DNA of 64,000 nucleotides from Peribacillus frigoritolerans (lineage in GTDB: Bacteria > Bacillota > Bacilli > Bacillales > Bacillaceae), in assembly GCF_004358755.1 (NCBI RefSeq), contig NZ_SMZY01000005.1, forward strand, positions 62,001-126,000, in the 5' to 3' direction. A model generated the notes under the pieces. That model saw only the letters and a program-made list of their open reading frames with translations, had not been told where the DNA came from and did not search any database. Positions 1 to 7,951 of this stretch are shown here, one piece after another. Position 1 is the stretch's first letter. The number at the start of each line of letters is the position of its first letter. A program made the translations under genes and the position numbers.

Positions 1-40
1 ACAGCTTTAACCGAGACGAGCATGCTGCTGCAATATAAGA

Positions 41-66
41 AAAGCCTCTTCATATGAAGAGGCTTT
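41..66. terminator. Hairpin at the 3' end of the glycosyltransferase gene
   Basis: An 11-bp perfect stem (AAAGCCTCTTC / GAAGAGGCTTT) surrounds an ATAT loop. It has T-rich flanks in both directions and overlaps the stop codon of the minus-strand glycosyltransferase. It probably also ends a plus-strand gene that finishes left of the window. Confidence 0.8.
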
Positions 67-1208
67 TAAGCATAACGGATAAACTCATGCTGATGAAGGA
101 CTTCACTGTACTCATTAAGGAGTCCTTCAAATATGCTGTCCCATGTTTGACTAAGGGCATAAGCACGAGCACTCATTCCCATCTGATACCTCAAAGCATC
201 ATTTTGCAAAAGAGTTTCAATGGCGCTGATGAACTCTGAGGCAGATCCTGAGCTGCATAAATACCCTGTTTTTCCCTGCTGGATAATGTTTTTTACTCCG
301 CCTGAGTCTGCCCCGATAACAGGAGTCCCTGCAGCGAATGATTCAAGAACAACGTTTCCAAAAGTTTCGGTAGGTGAGGGAAAGACAAATAGATCAGAGC
401 TAGAATAGATCTTTGCAAGCTTTTCGCCGCTTTCGTAACCGGCAAATGTCATATTGTCCGGTGCATCTTTCATCATTTCTTCTTTGGACGGTCCATCCCC
501 GACAATTAAAAAGTGGACTTTGCTTTTTATGTGCAGAGGAAGCTGGTGAGAGATCTTCATTAATGTCTGAACATCTTTTTCGGGAGCAAGCCGTCCAACA
601 TAAGTTAAGATGAATTTTTCTCTTATTTGATATTCCAGCGTGACTTCTTTCCGCAGATAGTTAGGATGAAATAATTCGCAGTCTACACCCCTGGACCATA
701 TATGGACATTTTCAAATCCCTGATGAAGCACTTGCTGCTTTGTTTCTTCAGAAGGCACAAAGATTTTCTCCAAAGGCCTGTGGAACCAATGCATATATTT
801 CCATAAAATCTTTGAGAATATCTGAAGATCATAAAACTCCAGATATTGATCAAAGTCCGTATGATATGAACCGACAATGGGGATATTTAATTTCTTGGCA
901 TAATGCAGTCCGCATAAACCAATGTTAAAAGGAGTGGCTACATGAATAATGTCAGGCTTAAACCTGGTGAGCTCAGACTTTACTTGCAGCATGTTCGGCC
1001 AGGCAAGCCTGCATTCCGGGTATAAAAAAAAGGAAGAACTCGCAAACCTGTGGATATGGCTTGAAAAAAGAGATTCCTTTGTGCTTTCGGGAGCAAAAAC
1101 TTTGTATTCATGCCCTTTGCTTTCTAAATAATCGGTAAGACGTTTTAACGTTCTCGCAACACCATTTACATCCGGTGCAAACGTGTCTGTGAATATCGCA
1201 ATTTTCAT
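66..1208 (-). CDS. GT4-family glycosyltransferase
   Basis: A 380-residue retaining glycosyltransferase with a GT-B fold, expected to move a sugar from an activated donor at the inner face of the membrane. The N-terminal Rossmann half starts with FAPDVNGVARTL (residues 10-21), typical of this family. The donor half has VGRLAPEKD (204-212) and the E-x7-E signature (E281, E289) in a PTETFGNVVLE context. Length is normal. The ATG is preceded by GGAGGG. It lies 58 bp downstream of the PAP2 phosphatase gene on the same strand, so the two are probably co-transcribed and may act in lipid or envelope glycan metabolism. Donor and acceptor cannot be read from the sequence. Confidence 0.85.
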   Translation of the reverse strand: MKIAIFTDTFAPDVNGVARTLKRLTDYLESKGHEYKVFAPESTKESLFSSHIHRFASSSFFLYPECRLAWPNMLQVKSELTRFKPDIIHVATPFNIGLCGLHYAKKLNIPIVGSYHTDFDQYLEFYDLQIFSKILWKYMHWFHRPLEKIFVPSEETKQQVLHQGFENVHIWSRGVDCELFHPNYLRKEVTLEYQIREKFILTYVGRLAPEKDVQTLMKISHQLPLHIKSKVHFLIVGDGPSKEEMMKDAPDNMTFAGYESGEKLAKIYSSSDLFVFPSPTETFGNVVLESFAAGTPVIGADSGGVKNIIQQGKTGYLCSSGSASEFISAIETLLQNDALRYQMGMSARAYALSQTWDSIFEGLLNEYSEVLHQHEFIRYA

Positions 1209-1266
1209 CTTATCCCTCCATAAATCAGTTACAGTAGCCTGAGTTTATTTCAAATTCAGCTGGAAC

Positions 1267-1821
1267 TTAGAGAATCAGAGAAGCCCCGAAATATTTATTA
1301 ATAAGAAGAAAACAAGTAATGCCTGCTGTAGTGCCGAGTAAACAACCTGCCAGGACATCAGAAGGGTAGTGCAAGCCCAGATACATTCTTGAGACACCGA
1401 TGATGATTCCAAGCGGCAGAAGCAGGATGGCTGACTGAGGGAGGATGAAAATAAAAGGAATAATAACTGAAAATATTGCTGTTGTATGTCCTGATGGAAA
1501 AGAATGATCTTCTAACGGGTTTGCCGTTACTTTTATTTCTAATAAAGCAAGATAGGGACGTTTCCGCGGATAGCGTTTTTTGACAAATGCTACAGGCAGA
1601 TGACTAATGAGCAGTGCTGCTGCACTTGCGATGGCCGCGATGCGTGTTTCGCCGCCCGTCATAAATATAAGCAGCAGACAAATGGAAATCGTGAAGGTAG
1701 CTCCGCCAATATGTGTAATATTGCGGAAAAAGCAATTCATAAATTTCCGGTCAAAATGCCGGTTAACACTGCGGAACAATCTGCATTCGAAATCGTACAT
1801 GTTTTCCATTAGTTTGGTCAT
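1267..1821 (-). CDS. PAP2-family membrane phosphatase
   Basis: A 184-residue integral membrane phosphatase of the PAP2 superfamily, which dephosphorylates lipid phosphates such as undecaprenyl pyrophosphate or phosphatidylglycerol phosphate at the outer face. All three catalytic motifs are present: KKRYPRKRP (about 81-89), PSGH (109-112, catalytic His) and SR-x5-H-x3-D (about 144-155). Several hydrophobic helices separate them. The ATG at 1821 is chosen because AAAAGGAG lies about 10 nt upstream. A TTG one codon earlier is also possible. It sits just upstream of the glycosyltransferase on the same strand. The substrate is not determined. Confidence 0.83.
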   Translation of the reverse strand: MTKLMENMYDFECRLFRSVNRHFDRKFMNCFFRNITHIGGATFTISICLLLIFMTGGETRIAAIASAAALLISHLPVAFVKKRYPRKRPYLALLEIKVTANPLEDHSFPSGHTTAIFSVIIPFIFILPQSAILLLPLGIIIGVSRMYLGLHYPSDVLAGCLLGTTAGITCFLLINKYFGASLIL

Positions 1822-2010
1822 CAATCGGATGCTCCTTTTCAACACTGTTTAACCACATTGTAAAACACAAATATTTAGCAAATAATAAGGAAATGTAAAA
1901 TTCACAAGTAAATTATTTACAAAATAACACCAGGATAGTTTAGAACAGCCTTAACCATACTAAAGCTATTTTCACGAAAAGATTTAAGGAGCTGATAAAT
2001 TTCAGCTAAT

Positions 2011-2049
2011 AAAAAAACCGTGAAATCGCAGACAAGGGCAATTTCACGG
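2011..2049 (-). terminator. Terminator of ytoA (minus strand)
   Basis: On the minus strand a CCGTGAAAT / ATTTCACGG stem is followed by a run of seven T. It lies 60 bp past the ytoA stop. The rest of the 1822-2109 gap is AT-rich, with only a small AACACC / GGTGTT hairpin at about 2069-2088 and no further gene. Confidence 0.8.
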
Positions 2050-2109
2050 AAATACGCAGATGAAAACACCCTTTACTCGGTGTTAACTTATATGAAGAGA
2101 GAGGATCAT

Positions 2110-2631
2110 TTATTCTTGGTTCTCCTGAATCTTCTTGTAATATTGACCTTTTTCAGCATACTCGCGGCGAATGCGCTCCATGTCTTTTCGATCTTCCTCA
2201 TTTAATTCGCGGACTGCTTTGGCAGGTCTTCCGAACGCAAGTGTGTTTGGCGGAATCTTCTTACCTTGGGGGACTAAGCTGCCAGCACCAATGAAAGCAC
2301 CTTCGCCTATTTCTGCACCATCGAGTATAATGGAACCCATCCCGATTAATGATTGCTTTCTAATAATCGAGCTATGTAAAATGACTTGATGGCCCACAGT
2401 TACCTCATCTTCAATGATAAGAGGAGCATCCGGGCTTTGATGAAGACAGCACTGATCTTGTATGTTAACCCTGCTTCCAATAACTGTAGGTGAAACATCG
2501 CCTCTTATCACCGTATGAAACCAGATGCTTGATTCATCACCAACTATGACGTCACCGGTAATTACAGCGGAATCTGCGATAAATGCCGATTTTGAAATTT
2601 GCGGAAAGCTTTCTTTATAAGGGTATATCAT
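2110..2631 (-). CDS. ytoA: YtoA, gamma-carbonic-anhydrase-like hexapeptide protein
   Basis: A 173-residue left-handed beta-helix protein built from hexapeptide repeats (for example ADSAVITGDVIVGDES). The family forms trimers with metal at the subunit interface. The His residues expected as metal ligands are present in CLHQSP and in GHQVILHSS. A short charged C-terminal helix (ELNEEDRKDMERIRREY) is typical of the bacterial YrdA/PaaY/YtoA branch. Actual carbonic anhydrase activity is uncertain in this branch. The gene is divergent from ytpA across about 90 bp and has a minus-strand terminator of its own. Confidence 0.88.
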   Translation of the reverse strand: MIYPYKESFPQISKSAFIADSAVITGDVIVGDESSIWFHTVIRGDVSPTVIGSRVNIQDQCCLHQSPDAPLIIEDEVTVGHQVILHSSIIRKQSLIGMGSIILDGAEIGEGAFIGAGSLVPQGKKIPPNTLAFGRPAKAVRELNEEDRKDMERIRREYAEKGQYYKKIQENQE

Positions 2632-2724
2632 AAATTAAAATCTCCTTTATATATGTAAAATGTACACATCGTTATTATAGCAAACTAAAACTTATTTTCT
2701 GAAAAGAAAGGTGTGAACAAGATC

Positions 2725-3513
2725 GTGTGGAAATGGGAATGTGAAGACCCGAATCCTAAGGGTGTTATCGTAATTGTGCACGGTGCAGCAGAACATCACG
2801 GACGTTACCGCTGGCTCGTTGAAATGTGGAAGTGCTCCGGATATCATGTCATTATGGGAGATCTCCCAGGTCAAGGGACATCGACGAGAAGACGGGGTCA
2901 TATTCTGTCATTTGACGAGTATATCACGGAATTTAATGTATGGGTGGATGAAGCACGTAAGCTTGGATTGCCTCTTTTTTTACTGGGTCACAGCATGGGC
3001 GGGCTGATCGTCATACGGGCTATGCAGGAAAAACACCAGCATATAAACGGTGTTATTTTATCTTCACCATGCCTGGGCCTCGTATATAAGCCAAGTAAAG
3101 CGATGGAGCTGATTTCTAAACCATTAAACATTATTGCTCCGGCATTGAGAGTTGATTCCGGCTTATCTGTAAGTATAGCTACAAGAAATAAAGAAGTGAG
3201 AGACGCCGATGAGAATGATACACTTTATGTGACAAAGGTGTCCATAAGATGGTATCGTGAATTAATTAAGGCAATTGAGCAGGCGCATATTAACGTGAAG
3301 AAGTTTCCTGATTTACCCCTTCTTGTTATGCAGGGCGGGGACGATAAAGTGGTTGACAGCTCGGCTGTTAAGACATGGTTCAACCGTGCTGCTTTGTCAG
3401 AAAAAGCTTTTAAAGAATGGAAAGGCTTTTATCATGAAATTTTTAATGAGCCTGAGCGGGATCAAGTATTTAAGTATGCTCAATCATTTGTGGATGCACA
3501 TTTAGAGAGGTGA
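2725..3513 (+). CDS. ytpA: YtpA, alpha/beta-hydrolase (lysophospholipase type)
   Basis: A 262-residue alpha/beta hydrolase of the monoglyceride-lipase/lysophospholipase family. In B. subtilis the orthologue is linked to synthesis of the lysophospholipid antibiotic bacilysocin. The nucleophile elbow is GHSMGG (about 88-93, Ser near 91). The oxyanion region is VIVHGAAEHHGRY. The acid lies in QGGDDKVVD and the catalytic His in YHEIFNEPE. A GTG at 2725 (MWKWE) is preferred over the GTG at 2713, because GAAAGGTG then sits 11 nt upstream and the start matches the usual MWxW beginning. It is followed 19 bp later by ytpB, as in B. subtilis. Confidence 0.9.
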   Translation: MWKWECEDPNPKGVIVIVHGAAEHHGRYRWLVEMWKCSGYHVIMGDLPGQGTSTRRRGHILSFDEYITEFNVWVDEARKLGLPLFLLGHSMGGLIVIRAMQEKHQHINGVILSSPCLGLVYKPSKAMELISKPLNIIAPALRVDSGLSVSIATRNKEVRDADENDTLYVTKVSIRWYRELIKAIEQAHINVKKFPDLPLLVMQGGDDKVVDSSAVKTWFNRAALSEKAFKEWKGFYHEIFNEPERDQVFKYAQSFVDAHLER

Positions 3514-3532
3514 GAATAAAGAGGTGATCTTA

Positions 3533-4612
3533 TTGACGGCAATACCGCAGCACCCGCTGCGACTAATGGCGAAAATTTATAAAGATATTTTTCCGATTGT
3601 GCATACCCATCTAAATGGATGGAGAGAAAAAGCAAATCAGATTCAAAATGCGGAACTAAGAAACCAGGCGCTGGCAAGTATAAATGATAAATCCTTCCAC
3701 TGTGAGGGCGGAGGGATTTTTGGCCTTTTATCAGAGACAAACAAGCATGAATGCATTGAATTTATTGTAGCTTATCAGACCATAAGTGATTATCTTGATA
3801 ATTTATGCGACCGAAGTACATCGCTTGATCCATTGGATTTTGCCATGCTTCATCAATCAATGAATGATGCACTGACTGTAGGAGCACCCCTGAAGAATTA
3901 CTATTCTTACCGCACCGATCAAAATGACGGCGGATATTTGCACGCACTCGTATCCACTTGCCAGAATATATTAAGCAGACTCGGTAACTACTCTCTTATT
4001 TCTGAGCATCTGCTCGAATTGTCCTGTTATTACTGTGATTTGCAAGTACATAAGCATGTAACTATGGATGAGCGCATTCCAAGGCTTGAAACATGGTTTG
4101 AAAAAAACAAACAGGGATTGCCGGACATGAAGTGGTATGAATTTTCTGCATGCGCAGGATCAACTTTAGGCATTTTTTGTCTGGTCTCTTACGCATTCCG
4201 GGATGATTTCAGCGAAAAAGAAGCATTCCGCATCCGTGAAAGCTATTTTCCGTACGTTCAAGGCCTGCACATTCTGCTCGACTATCTAATTGATCAGGAA
4301 GAAGACCGGATCGGCGGAGATTTGAATTTCTGCAATTACTATGAGACCGAGAAGGAAATGATGATGAGGCTTGAGCATTTCATCCTTCAGGCTGAATCAA
4401 ACCTCAGCGGAATTCCTCATGAAAACTTTCATAAACTTATTCACAGAGGACTGCTTGGTGTTTATTTATCCGACGAGAAAGTAACGTCAAGAAAAGACCT
4501 CGGGAAGCTTGCCAGACAGTTAATTAAACTTGGCGGAAAAACGTCTTCGTTCTTTTATTGGAATGGACGGGCCTACCGGGCTATTCAGAAAATGGCTGCC
4601 AGAAGCTCTTAA
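3533..4612 (+). CDS. ytpB: YtpB, tetraprenyl-beta-curcumene (sesquarterpene) synthase
   Basis: A 359-residue protein of the YtpB family, a terpene synthase class that cyclises a C35 prenyl diphosphate to tetraprenyl-beta-curcumene, precursor of Bacillus sesquarterpenes. The class differs from canonical terpene synthases. An Asp-rich helix, SDYLDNLCDR (about 85-94), is the likely metal and diphosphate-binding site. A second acidic stretch, LDYLIDQEEDRIGGD, lies further on. The TTG at 3533 (TTG ACG GCA) is chosen, with GAGGTG 6 nt upstream. It forms an operon with ytpA. The assignment rests on overall family resemblance and synteny. Confidence 0.88.
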   Translation: MTAIPQHPLRLMAKIYKDIFPIVHTHLNGWREKANQIQNAELRNQALASINDKSFHCEGGGIFGLLSETNKHECIEFIVAYQTISDYLDNLCDRSTSLDPLDFAMLHQSMNDALTVGAPLKNYYSYRTDQNDGGYLHALVSTCQNILSRLGNYSLISEHLLELSCYYCDLQVHKHVTMDERIPRLETWFEKNKQGLPDMKWYEFSACAGSTLGIFCLVSYAFRDDFSEKEAFRIRESYFPYVQGLHILLDYLIDQEEDRIGGDLNFCNYYETEKEMMMRLEHFILQAESNLSGIPHENFHKLIHRGLLGVYLSDEKVTSRKDLGKLARQLIKLGGKTSSFFYWNGRAYRAIQKMAARSS

Positions 4613-4616
4613 GGAA

Positions 4617-4646
4617 AAGAGACCGGGATTTTTTTCCCGGTCTCTT
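4617..4646. terminator. Bidirectional terminator between ytpB and ytqB
   Basis: A 12-bp stem (AAGAGACCGGGA / TCCCGGTCTCTT) with an all-T loop sits between the convergent ytpB and ytqB stop codons. Confidence 0.75.
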
Positions 4647-4647
4647 G

Positions 4648-5226
4648 CTATGCCTGCATTTTTTCAATTGCTATTACAAATGGAGCACTGTTCTTTTGAT
4701 TAAGAAATTGATATTGCAGAACGTGCGCCTTTTTTTGATCGAGCTGTCCTGCATATTCTAATAGAGCATCACGTTCCATTTTCCCGCCAGGGTGACCGTG
4801 ATATATGACAAGAATGATGACTCCGCCCTGCTTCATCATGGAAAAGAGCTGTTCAATTGCTCCAATCGTTGACTCTGGCTTCGTGACGATTTCTTTGTCG
4901 CCGCCAGGCAAATAGCCTAAGTTGAAGATTGCAGAAGCTATATTTCCTGAGACAAACGCCGGCAAGCAGGCAGCTGCCTTTTCATGACTTTCTTTGAATA
5001 GTGTCACGCGGTCTGATAATGAGTGTTCTGACAGTTTTGCTGATGTAGCCAAAATGGCATCATCCTGAATATCAAACCCATAAACATGCCCGGTTGCACC
5101 GACAAGATCTGCGAGAAAAACCGTATCATGCCCGTTTCCGATTGTCGCATCTATTGCAATGTCACCTTCAGTCACTGCCTTGGATAAGATGGATTTTGCA
5201 AAAGGAAGCACCCGTTCTAATTTCAT
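4648..5226 (-). CDS. ytqB: YtqB, class I SAM-dependent methyltransferase (rRNA methylase family)
   Basis: A 192-residue methyltransferase of the small putative rRNA methylase family. The SAM-binding loop is AIDATIGNGHDTVFLADL (about 24-41). A second conserved element, IFNLGYLPGGDK, matches the family NLGYLPGGDK motif. The substrate is probably an RNA, but it is not defined by the sequence. The start overlaps the end of ytqA by 4 nt, so the two are translationally coupled on the minus strand. Confidence 0.87.
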   Translation of the reverse strand: MKLERVLPFAKSILSKAVTEGDIAIDATIGNGHDTVFLADLVGATGHVYGFDIQDDAILATSAKLSEHSLSDRVTLFKESHEKAAACLPAFVSGNIASAIFNLGYLPGGDKEIVTKPESTIGAIEQLFSMMKQGGVIILVIYHGHPGGKMERDALLEYAGQLDQKKAHVLQYQFLNQKNSAPFVIAIEKMQA

Positions 5227-6188
5227 TCTGCGATTACCTGTTCTTTCTGAAAATATTTTCCCTGATAACTGCCCCGTGCTTTAAGTTCTGCATCAATGGA
5301 GTTCAGAACATCCCACTTATTCACACTCCACATTGGCCCAATCATTAAATCAATTGGTCCATCCCCTGTAATCCGGTGAACAATCATTTCCGGAGGCAGA
5401 ATTTCAAGCTGGTCGCATACCAGGCTAACATAGTCTTCTTTTGTTAAAAATTCCACTTTTCCCTTTTCAAACTGCTTTACCATTGGCGTCCCTTTTAATA
5501 AGTGAAGAAGATGGATTTTAATCCCCTGGACATCCAGTTTTGAAACGGCACGGGCTGTTTCCATCATCATTTCATTTGATTCAAGCGGAAGACCGTTAAT
5601 AATATGGGAACAAACCCGAATGTTATGTTTGCGGAGCTTTTCTACGCCTTCTTTATAGCATTCATAATCGTGAGCACGGTTTATAAGCAGTGCTGTCCGC
5701 TCATGAACAGTCTGCAGCCCGAGTTCGACCCAAAGGTATGTTCTTTTGTTTAATTCGGCAAGATACTGAACAACATCATCGGGAAGGCAGTCAGGCCGTG
5801 TTGCAATAGATAATCCGACAACGCCATCCAATTTAAGAACAGATTCAAATTTCTCACGCAGGACCTCAACTGGTGCATGAGTATTTGTATATGCTTGAAA
5901 ATAAGCCATATATTTGCCGTTCTTCCATTTTTCGTGCATTTTATCTTTTATTTGATTGAATTGAGTAACAAGATCCTCTGCCCGGTTTCCTGCAAAATCG
6001 CCTGAACCGGCTGCACTGCAAAATGTGCAGCCGCCGTATGCTGCTGTACCGTCGCGATTGGGGCAGTCAAACCCTCCGTCTAATGCTACTTTAAAAACTT
6101 TATGTCCAAAGTGATTTCTTAAATGATAATTCCATGTATGATACCGTTTTTCATCTGCTGCAAATGGAAAAGGGTTTATCTGCTTCAA
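5223..6188 (-). CDS. ytqA: YtqA, radical SAM protein (TIGR01212 type)
   Basis: A 321-residue radical SAM enzyme. The cluster ligands are C42, C54 and C57 in DCPNRDGTAAYGGCTFCS. This spacing is not the usual CX3CX2C but is standard for this Elp3-like YhcC/YtqA family. Downstream SAM-binding segments include VGLSIATRPDCLP and WVELGLQT. Start is TTG at 6188 with AAGGAGG upstream. The reaction is unknown, and pairing with the methyltransferase ytqB suggests a shared RNA-modification role. It is divergent from ytzC. Confidence 0.88.
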   Translation of the reverse strand: MKQINPFPFAADEKRYHTWNYHLRNHFGHKVFKVALDGGFDCPNRDGTAAYGGCTFCSAAGSGDFAGNRAEDLVTQFNQIKDKMHEKWKNGKYMAYFQAYTNTHAPVEVLREKFESVLKLDGVVGLSIATRPDCLPDDVVQYLAELNKRTYLWVELGLQTVHERTALLINRAHDYECYKEGVEKLRKHNIRVCSHIINGLPLESNEMMMETARAVSKLDVQGIKIHLLHLLKGTPMVKQFEKGKVEFLTKEDYVSLVCDQLEILPPEMIVHRITGDGPIDLMIGPMWSVNKWDVLNSIDAELKARGSYQGKYFQKEQVIAE

Positions 6189-6236
6189 ACTAGAAAAACC
6201 TCCTTAAATCGTAAATAGCCATCAGAGCATTTTATC

Positions 6237-6265
6237 ATGGTGTTTGTCTCCCTGACAAACACATG
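6237..6265. other. Strong inverted repeat in the ytqA-ytzC divergent gap
   Basis: A perfect 9-bp stem GTGTTTGTC / GACAAACAC with a 5-nt loop extends outward by CATG/CATG with one bulge. It lies about 50 bp upstream of ytqA and 105 bp upstream of ytzC. It has no T-run, so it is more likely an operator or transcript structure than a terminator. Confidence 0.5.
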
Positions 6266-6367
6266 TGCCGTCATTTCCAATTGTTTTTCCGTAATTTGAA
6301 TGCTGAAATTGAGCAAACTATCCGTAATGAAGTGAAATGCTTCATTTACTTATAGGGGGTTTGCAAA

Positions 6368-6631
6368 ATGGCAACAAGACAATCTGTAACTGAATGTCTC
6401 GACCGATGCACAAATACGTATGACTATGCCAGAAATCAATATGCTGAAGGATCTAAGCAGGAGCATTACAATGACACAGAGTATTCACAAGCTCAGCAAA
6501 TGCTTGAGGATGCGGTAAATGAGTGCAATTCTTTAACATTAAGCGCCGACGATCAGCAAAAAGAGCAGCTTTACAGAATGCGCCTTCAGCTTCAGCAGCT
6601 TCAAAATGAAATGATTTTACTGGATCATTAG
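6368..6631 (+). CDS. ytzC: YtzC family small protein
   Basis: An 87-residue soluble, acidic, largely helical protein. It starts MATRQSVTECLDRCTNTYDY and continues with Gln- and Glu-rich amphipathic helices (QQKEQLYRMRLQLQQLQNEM), suggesting a coiled coil. It corresponds by position and length to B. subtilis YtzC, whose function is unknown. The gene is preceded by GGGGGTTTGCAAA and followed 14 bp later by another small gene, so the two are probably co-transcribed. The context is compatible with a sporulation or stress role, but this is not shown. Confidence 0.78.
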   Translation: MATRQSVTECLDRCTNTYDYARNQYAEGSKQEHYNDTEYSQAQQMLEDAVNECNSLTLSADDQQKEQLYRMRLQLQQLQNEMILLDH

Positions 6632-6645
6632 GAGGACTGTGTCAG

Positions 6646-6807
6646 ATGAAAAAACGTTCAAAACAGAATAATCCTGAACAAAAGACAAGAAACGGCGCAA
6701 ATAATCAGGATGTTGAATTTGGAAAAGATTTCGATCCTGTTAAGCAATCCAAGAAAAAGTACGAGCAGCAGGGACAGCCTGTAAAATCAAAACAGCGTTC
6801 AGAATAA
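6646..6807 (+). CDS. Small hydrophilic protein (53 aa) of unknown function
   Basis: A 53-residue very polar protein beginning MKKRSKQNNPEQKTRNG with a central DVEFGKDFDPVKQ. It has no hydrophobic segment and is rich in Lys, Gln and Asn, as in several small spore-associated proteins. The ribosome site AGGAGG lies 12-14 nt upstream of the ATG, and a strong terminator follows the stop directly. Codon use and the paired ribosome-binding site and terminator support a real gene. I do not recognise the family with confidence. Confidence 0.7.
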   Translation: MKKRSKQNNPEQKTRNGANNQDVEFGKDFDPVKQSKKKYEQQGQPVKSKQRSE

Positions 6808-6810
6808 GAA

Positions 6811-6850
6811 TGAAAACTGCTTCCATTATGGAGGCAGTTTTCATTTTTTT
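6811..6850 (+). terminator. Terminator after the ytzC unit
   Basis: A 14-nt-arm hairpin (TGAAAACTGCTTCC / GGAGGCAGTTTTCA) with a short loop and seven T, starting 3 bp after the stop of the small gene. Confidence 0.88.
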
Positions 6851-6895
6851 AGGCTCTTTTCTTAAGGCTTGTTGTTTTAGGCTAGAACATGCGGT

Positions 6896-7412
6896 TGAAA
6901 CCACTTTTTAATGCAAAAACCAAAATTGTGGAATCATAACATGCGGCTGATTCCACGTTTCAGTGCAAAAACCAAAATTGTGGAATCATAGCATGCGGTT
7001 GATTCCACCTTAAAGTGCAAAAACCAAAAGGGTGGAAACAAAGCAAGCGATTGATTCCACGTTTCCGTGCAAAAACCAAAAGGGTGGAAACAAAGCAAGC
7101 GATTGATTCCACGTTTCCGTGCAAAAACCAAAAGGGTGGAAACAAAGCATGTGGTTGATTCCACCTTAAAGTGCAAAAACCAAAAGGGTGGAAACAAAGC
7201 ATGTGGTTGATTCCACCTTAAAGTGCAAAAACCAAAAGGGTGGAAACAAAGCAAGCGATTGATTCCACGTTTCCGTGCAAAAACCAAAAGGGTGGAAACA
7301 AAGCATGTGGTTGATTCCACCTTAAAGTGCAAAAACCAAAAGAGTGGAAACATGACATGCGGTTGATTCTACTTTTCTGCACAATAACCAAATTTATAGA
7401 GGGAATCAAAAA
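6896..7412. repeat. 52-bp tandem repeat array, ten units
   Basis: TGATTCCAC or a variant recurs at 6896, 6948, 7000, 7052, 7104, 7156, 7208, 7260, 7312 and 7364, exactly 52 bp apart each time. The first and last units are degenerate. Each unit holds a constant block (AAAAACCAAAAGGGTGGAA) and a switching block with two alleles, one with AGCGAT before and GTTTCC after TGATTCCAC, the other with TGTGGT before and CTTAAA after. GTGGAA and TTCCAC arms make inverted repeats within and between units. Open frames through the array are a by-product of repetition and have no ribosome site. It fills the gap between the ytzC terminator and the ytrA promoter. Confidence 0.97.
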
Positions 7413-7453
7413 CAACAATCTATGCGAAAACAGCCTTTTTTTTAAAAAAGCAA

Positions 7454-7480
7454 TTGACAATGTATGTAAAAAAATATAAT
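7454..7480 (+). promoter_or_regulatory. Sigma-A promoter of the ytr operon
   Basis: TTGACA at 7454-7459 and TATAAT at 7475-7480 are both perfect consensus hexamers but have a short 15-bp spacer. The YtrA operator begins at the next base. Confidence 0.75.
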
Positions 7481-7517
7481 GTACTAAGTGTACTATATAA
7501 CATAATACACCTAGTAC
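7481..7517. promoter_or_regulatory. YtrA operator
   Basis: An inverted repeat GTACTAAGTGTA / TACACCTAGTAC has arms matching at 11 of 12 positions around a 13-bp spacer. The inner AGTGTA-N13-TACAC core agrees with the known B. subtilis YtrA operator. It covers the expected transcription start, so bound YtrA should block initiation. Confidence 0.82.
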
Positions 7518-7561
7518 ATTAGAAACTATATATATCCCGGTTAAAGAAAGAAGGGAGACCG

Positions 7562-7951
7562 ATGATTCACATTGATCCGCGCAGTTCAACAGCAATCTAT
7601 GAGCAAATCATACAGCAGATGAAAGAACTTTGTTTAAAGGGAGTTTTAAAGCCAGGTGAAAAACTGCCGTCTGTAAGGGAGCTCTCAACAATGATTATTG
7701 CCAATCCAAATACAGTGAGCAAAGCTTATAAAGAATTAGAACGGGAAGGCATGATTGAAACATTAAGGGGCAGAGGAACCTTTGTATCCGAGAATGCCCA
7801 AATAACATTGGATCAGGGGAAGATGGAGATGATTAAAGAACAGTTAAAACCGCTTATTGTAGATGCGGTATATGCAGGTGTGGACATTGAAATCCTCCAT
7901 AGATGGATTGAGGAAATCAGCAGGGAAATGAGAGGTGGAAAAGATGATTGA
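7562..7951 (+). CDS. ytrA: YtrA, GntR-family repressor
   Basis: A 129-residue GntR regulator of the short YtrA subfamily. The winged helix occupies about residues 10-75 (YEQIIQQMKELCLKG, then GEKLPSVRELS, then NPNTVSKAYKELEREG). It is followed only by a two-helix dimerisation tail. In B. subtilis YtrA represses its own operon and is relieved by cell-wall antibiotics such as bacitracin, vancomycin and ramoplanin. The gene is first in the operon, 44 bp after a good operator. Its stop overlaps ytrB by 8 nt. Confidence 0.93.
   Translation: MIHIDPRSSTAIYEQIIQQMKELCLKGVLKPGEKLPSVRELSTMIIANPNTVSKAYKELEREGMIETLRGRGTFVSENAQITLDQGKMEMIKEQLKPLIVDAVYAGVDIEILHRWIEEISREMRGGKDD

Noticed and set aside
3-38. 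Possible C-terminus of a plus-strand gene (SFNRDEHAAAI, stop at 38)
   Set aside because: Only 11 codons are in the window. An alternative frame stops at 57, so the reading frame cannot be decided, though the terminator at 41-66 makes such a gene end plausible.
6896-7412. CRISPR array
   Set aside because: The units have no unique spacers. The variable parts come in two recurring alleles, the period is exact, and no cas genes are nearby.
6934-7595. Minus-strand proteins rich in FHPFGFCT / WFLHFKVES repeats
   Set aside because: They are translations of the 52-bp array. The unit is not a multiple of three, no ribosome sites are present, and every frame shows the same repeats.
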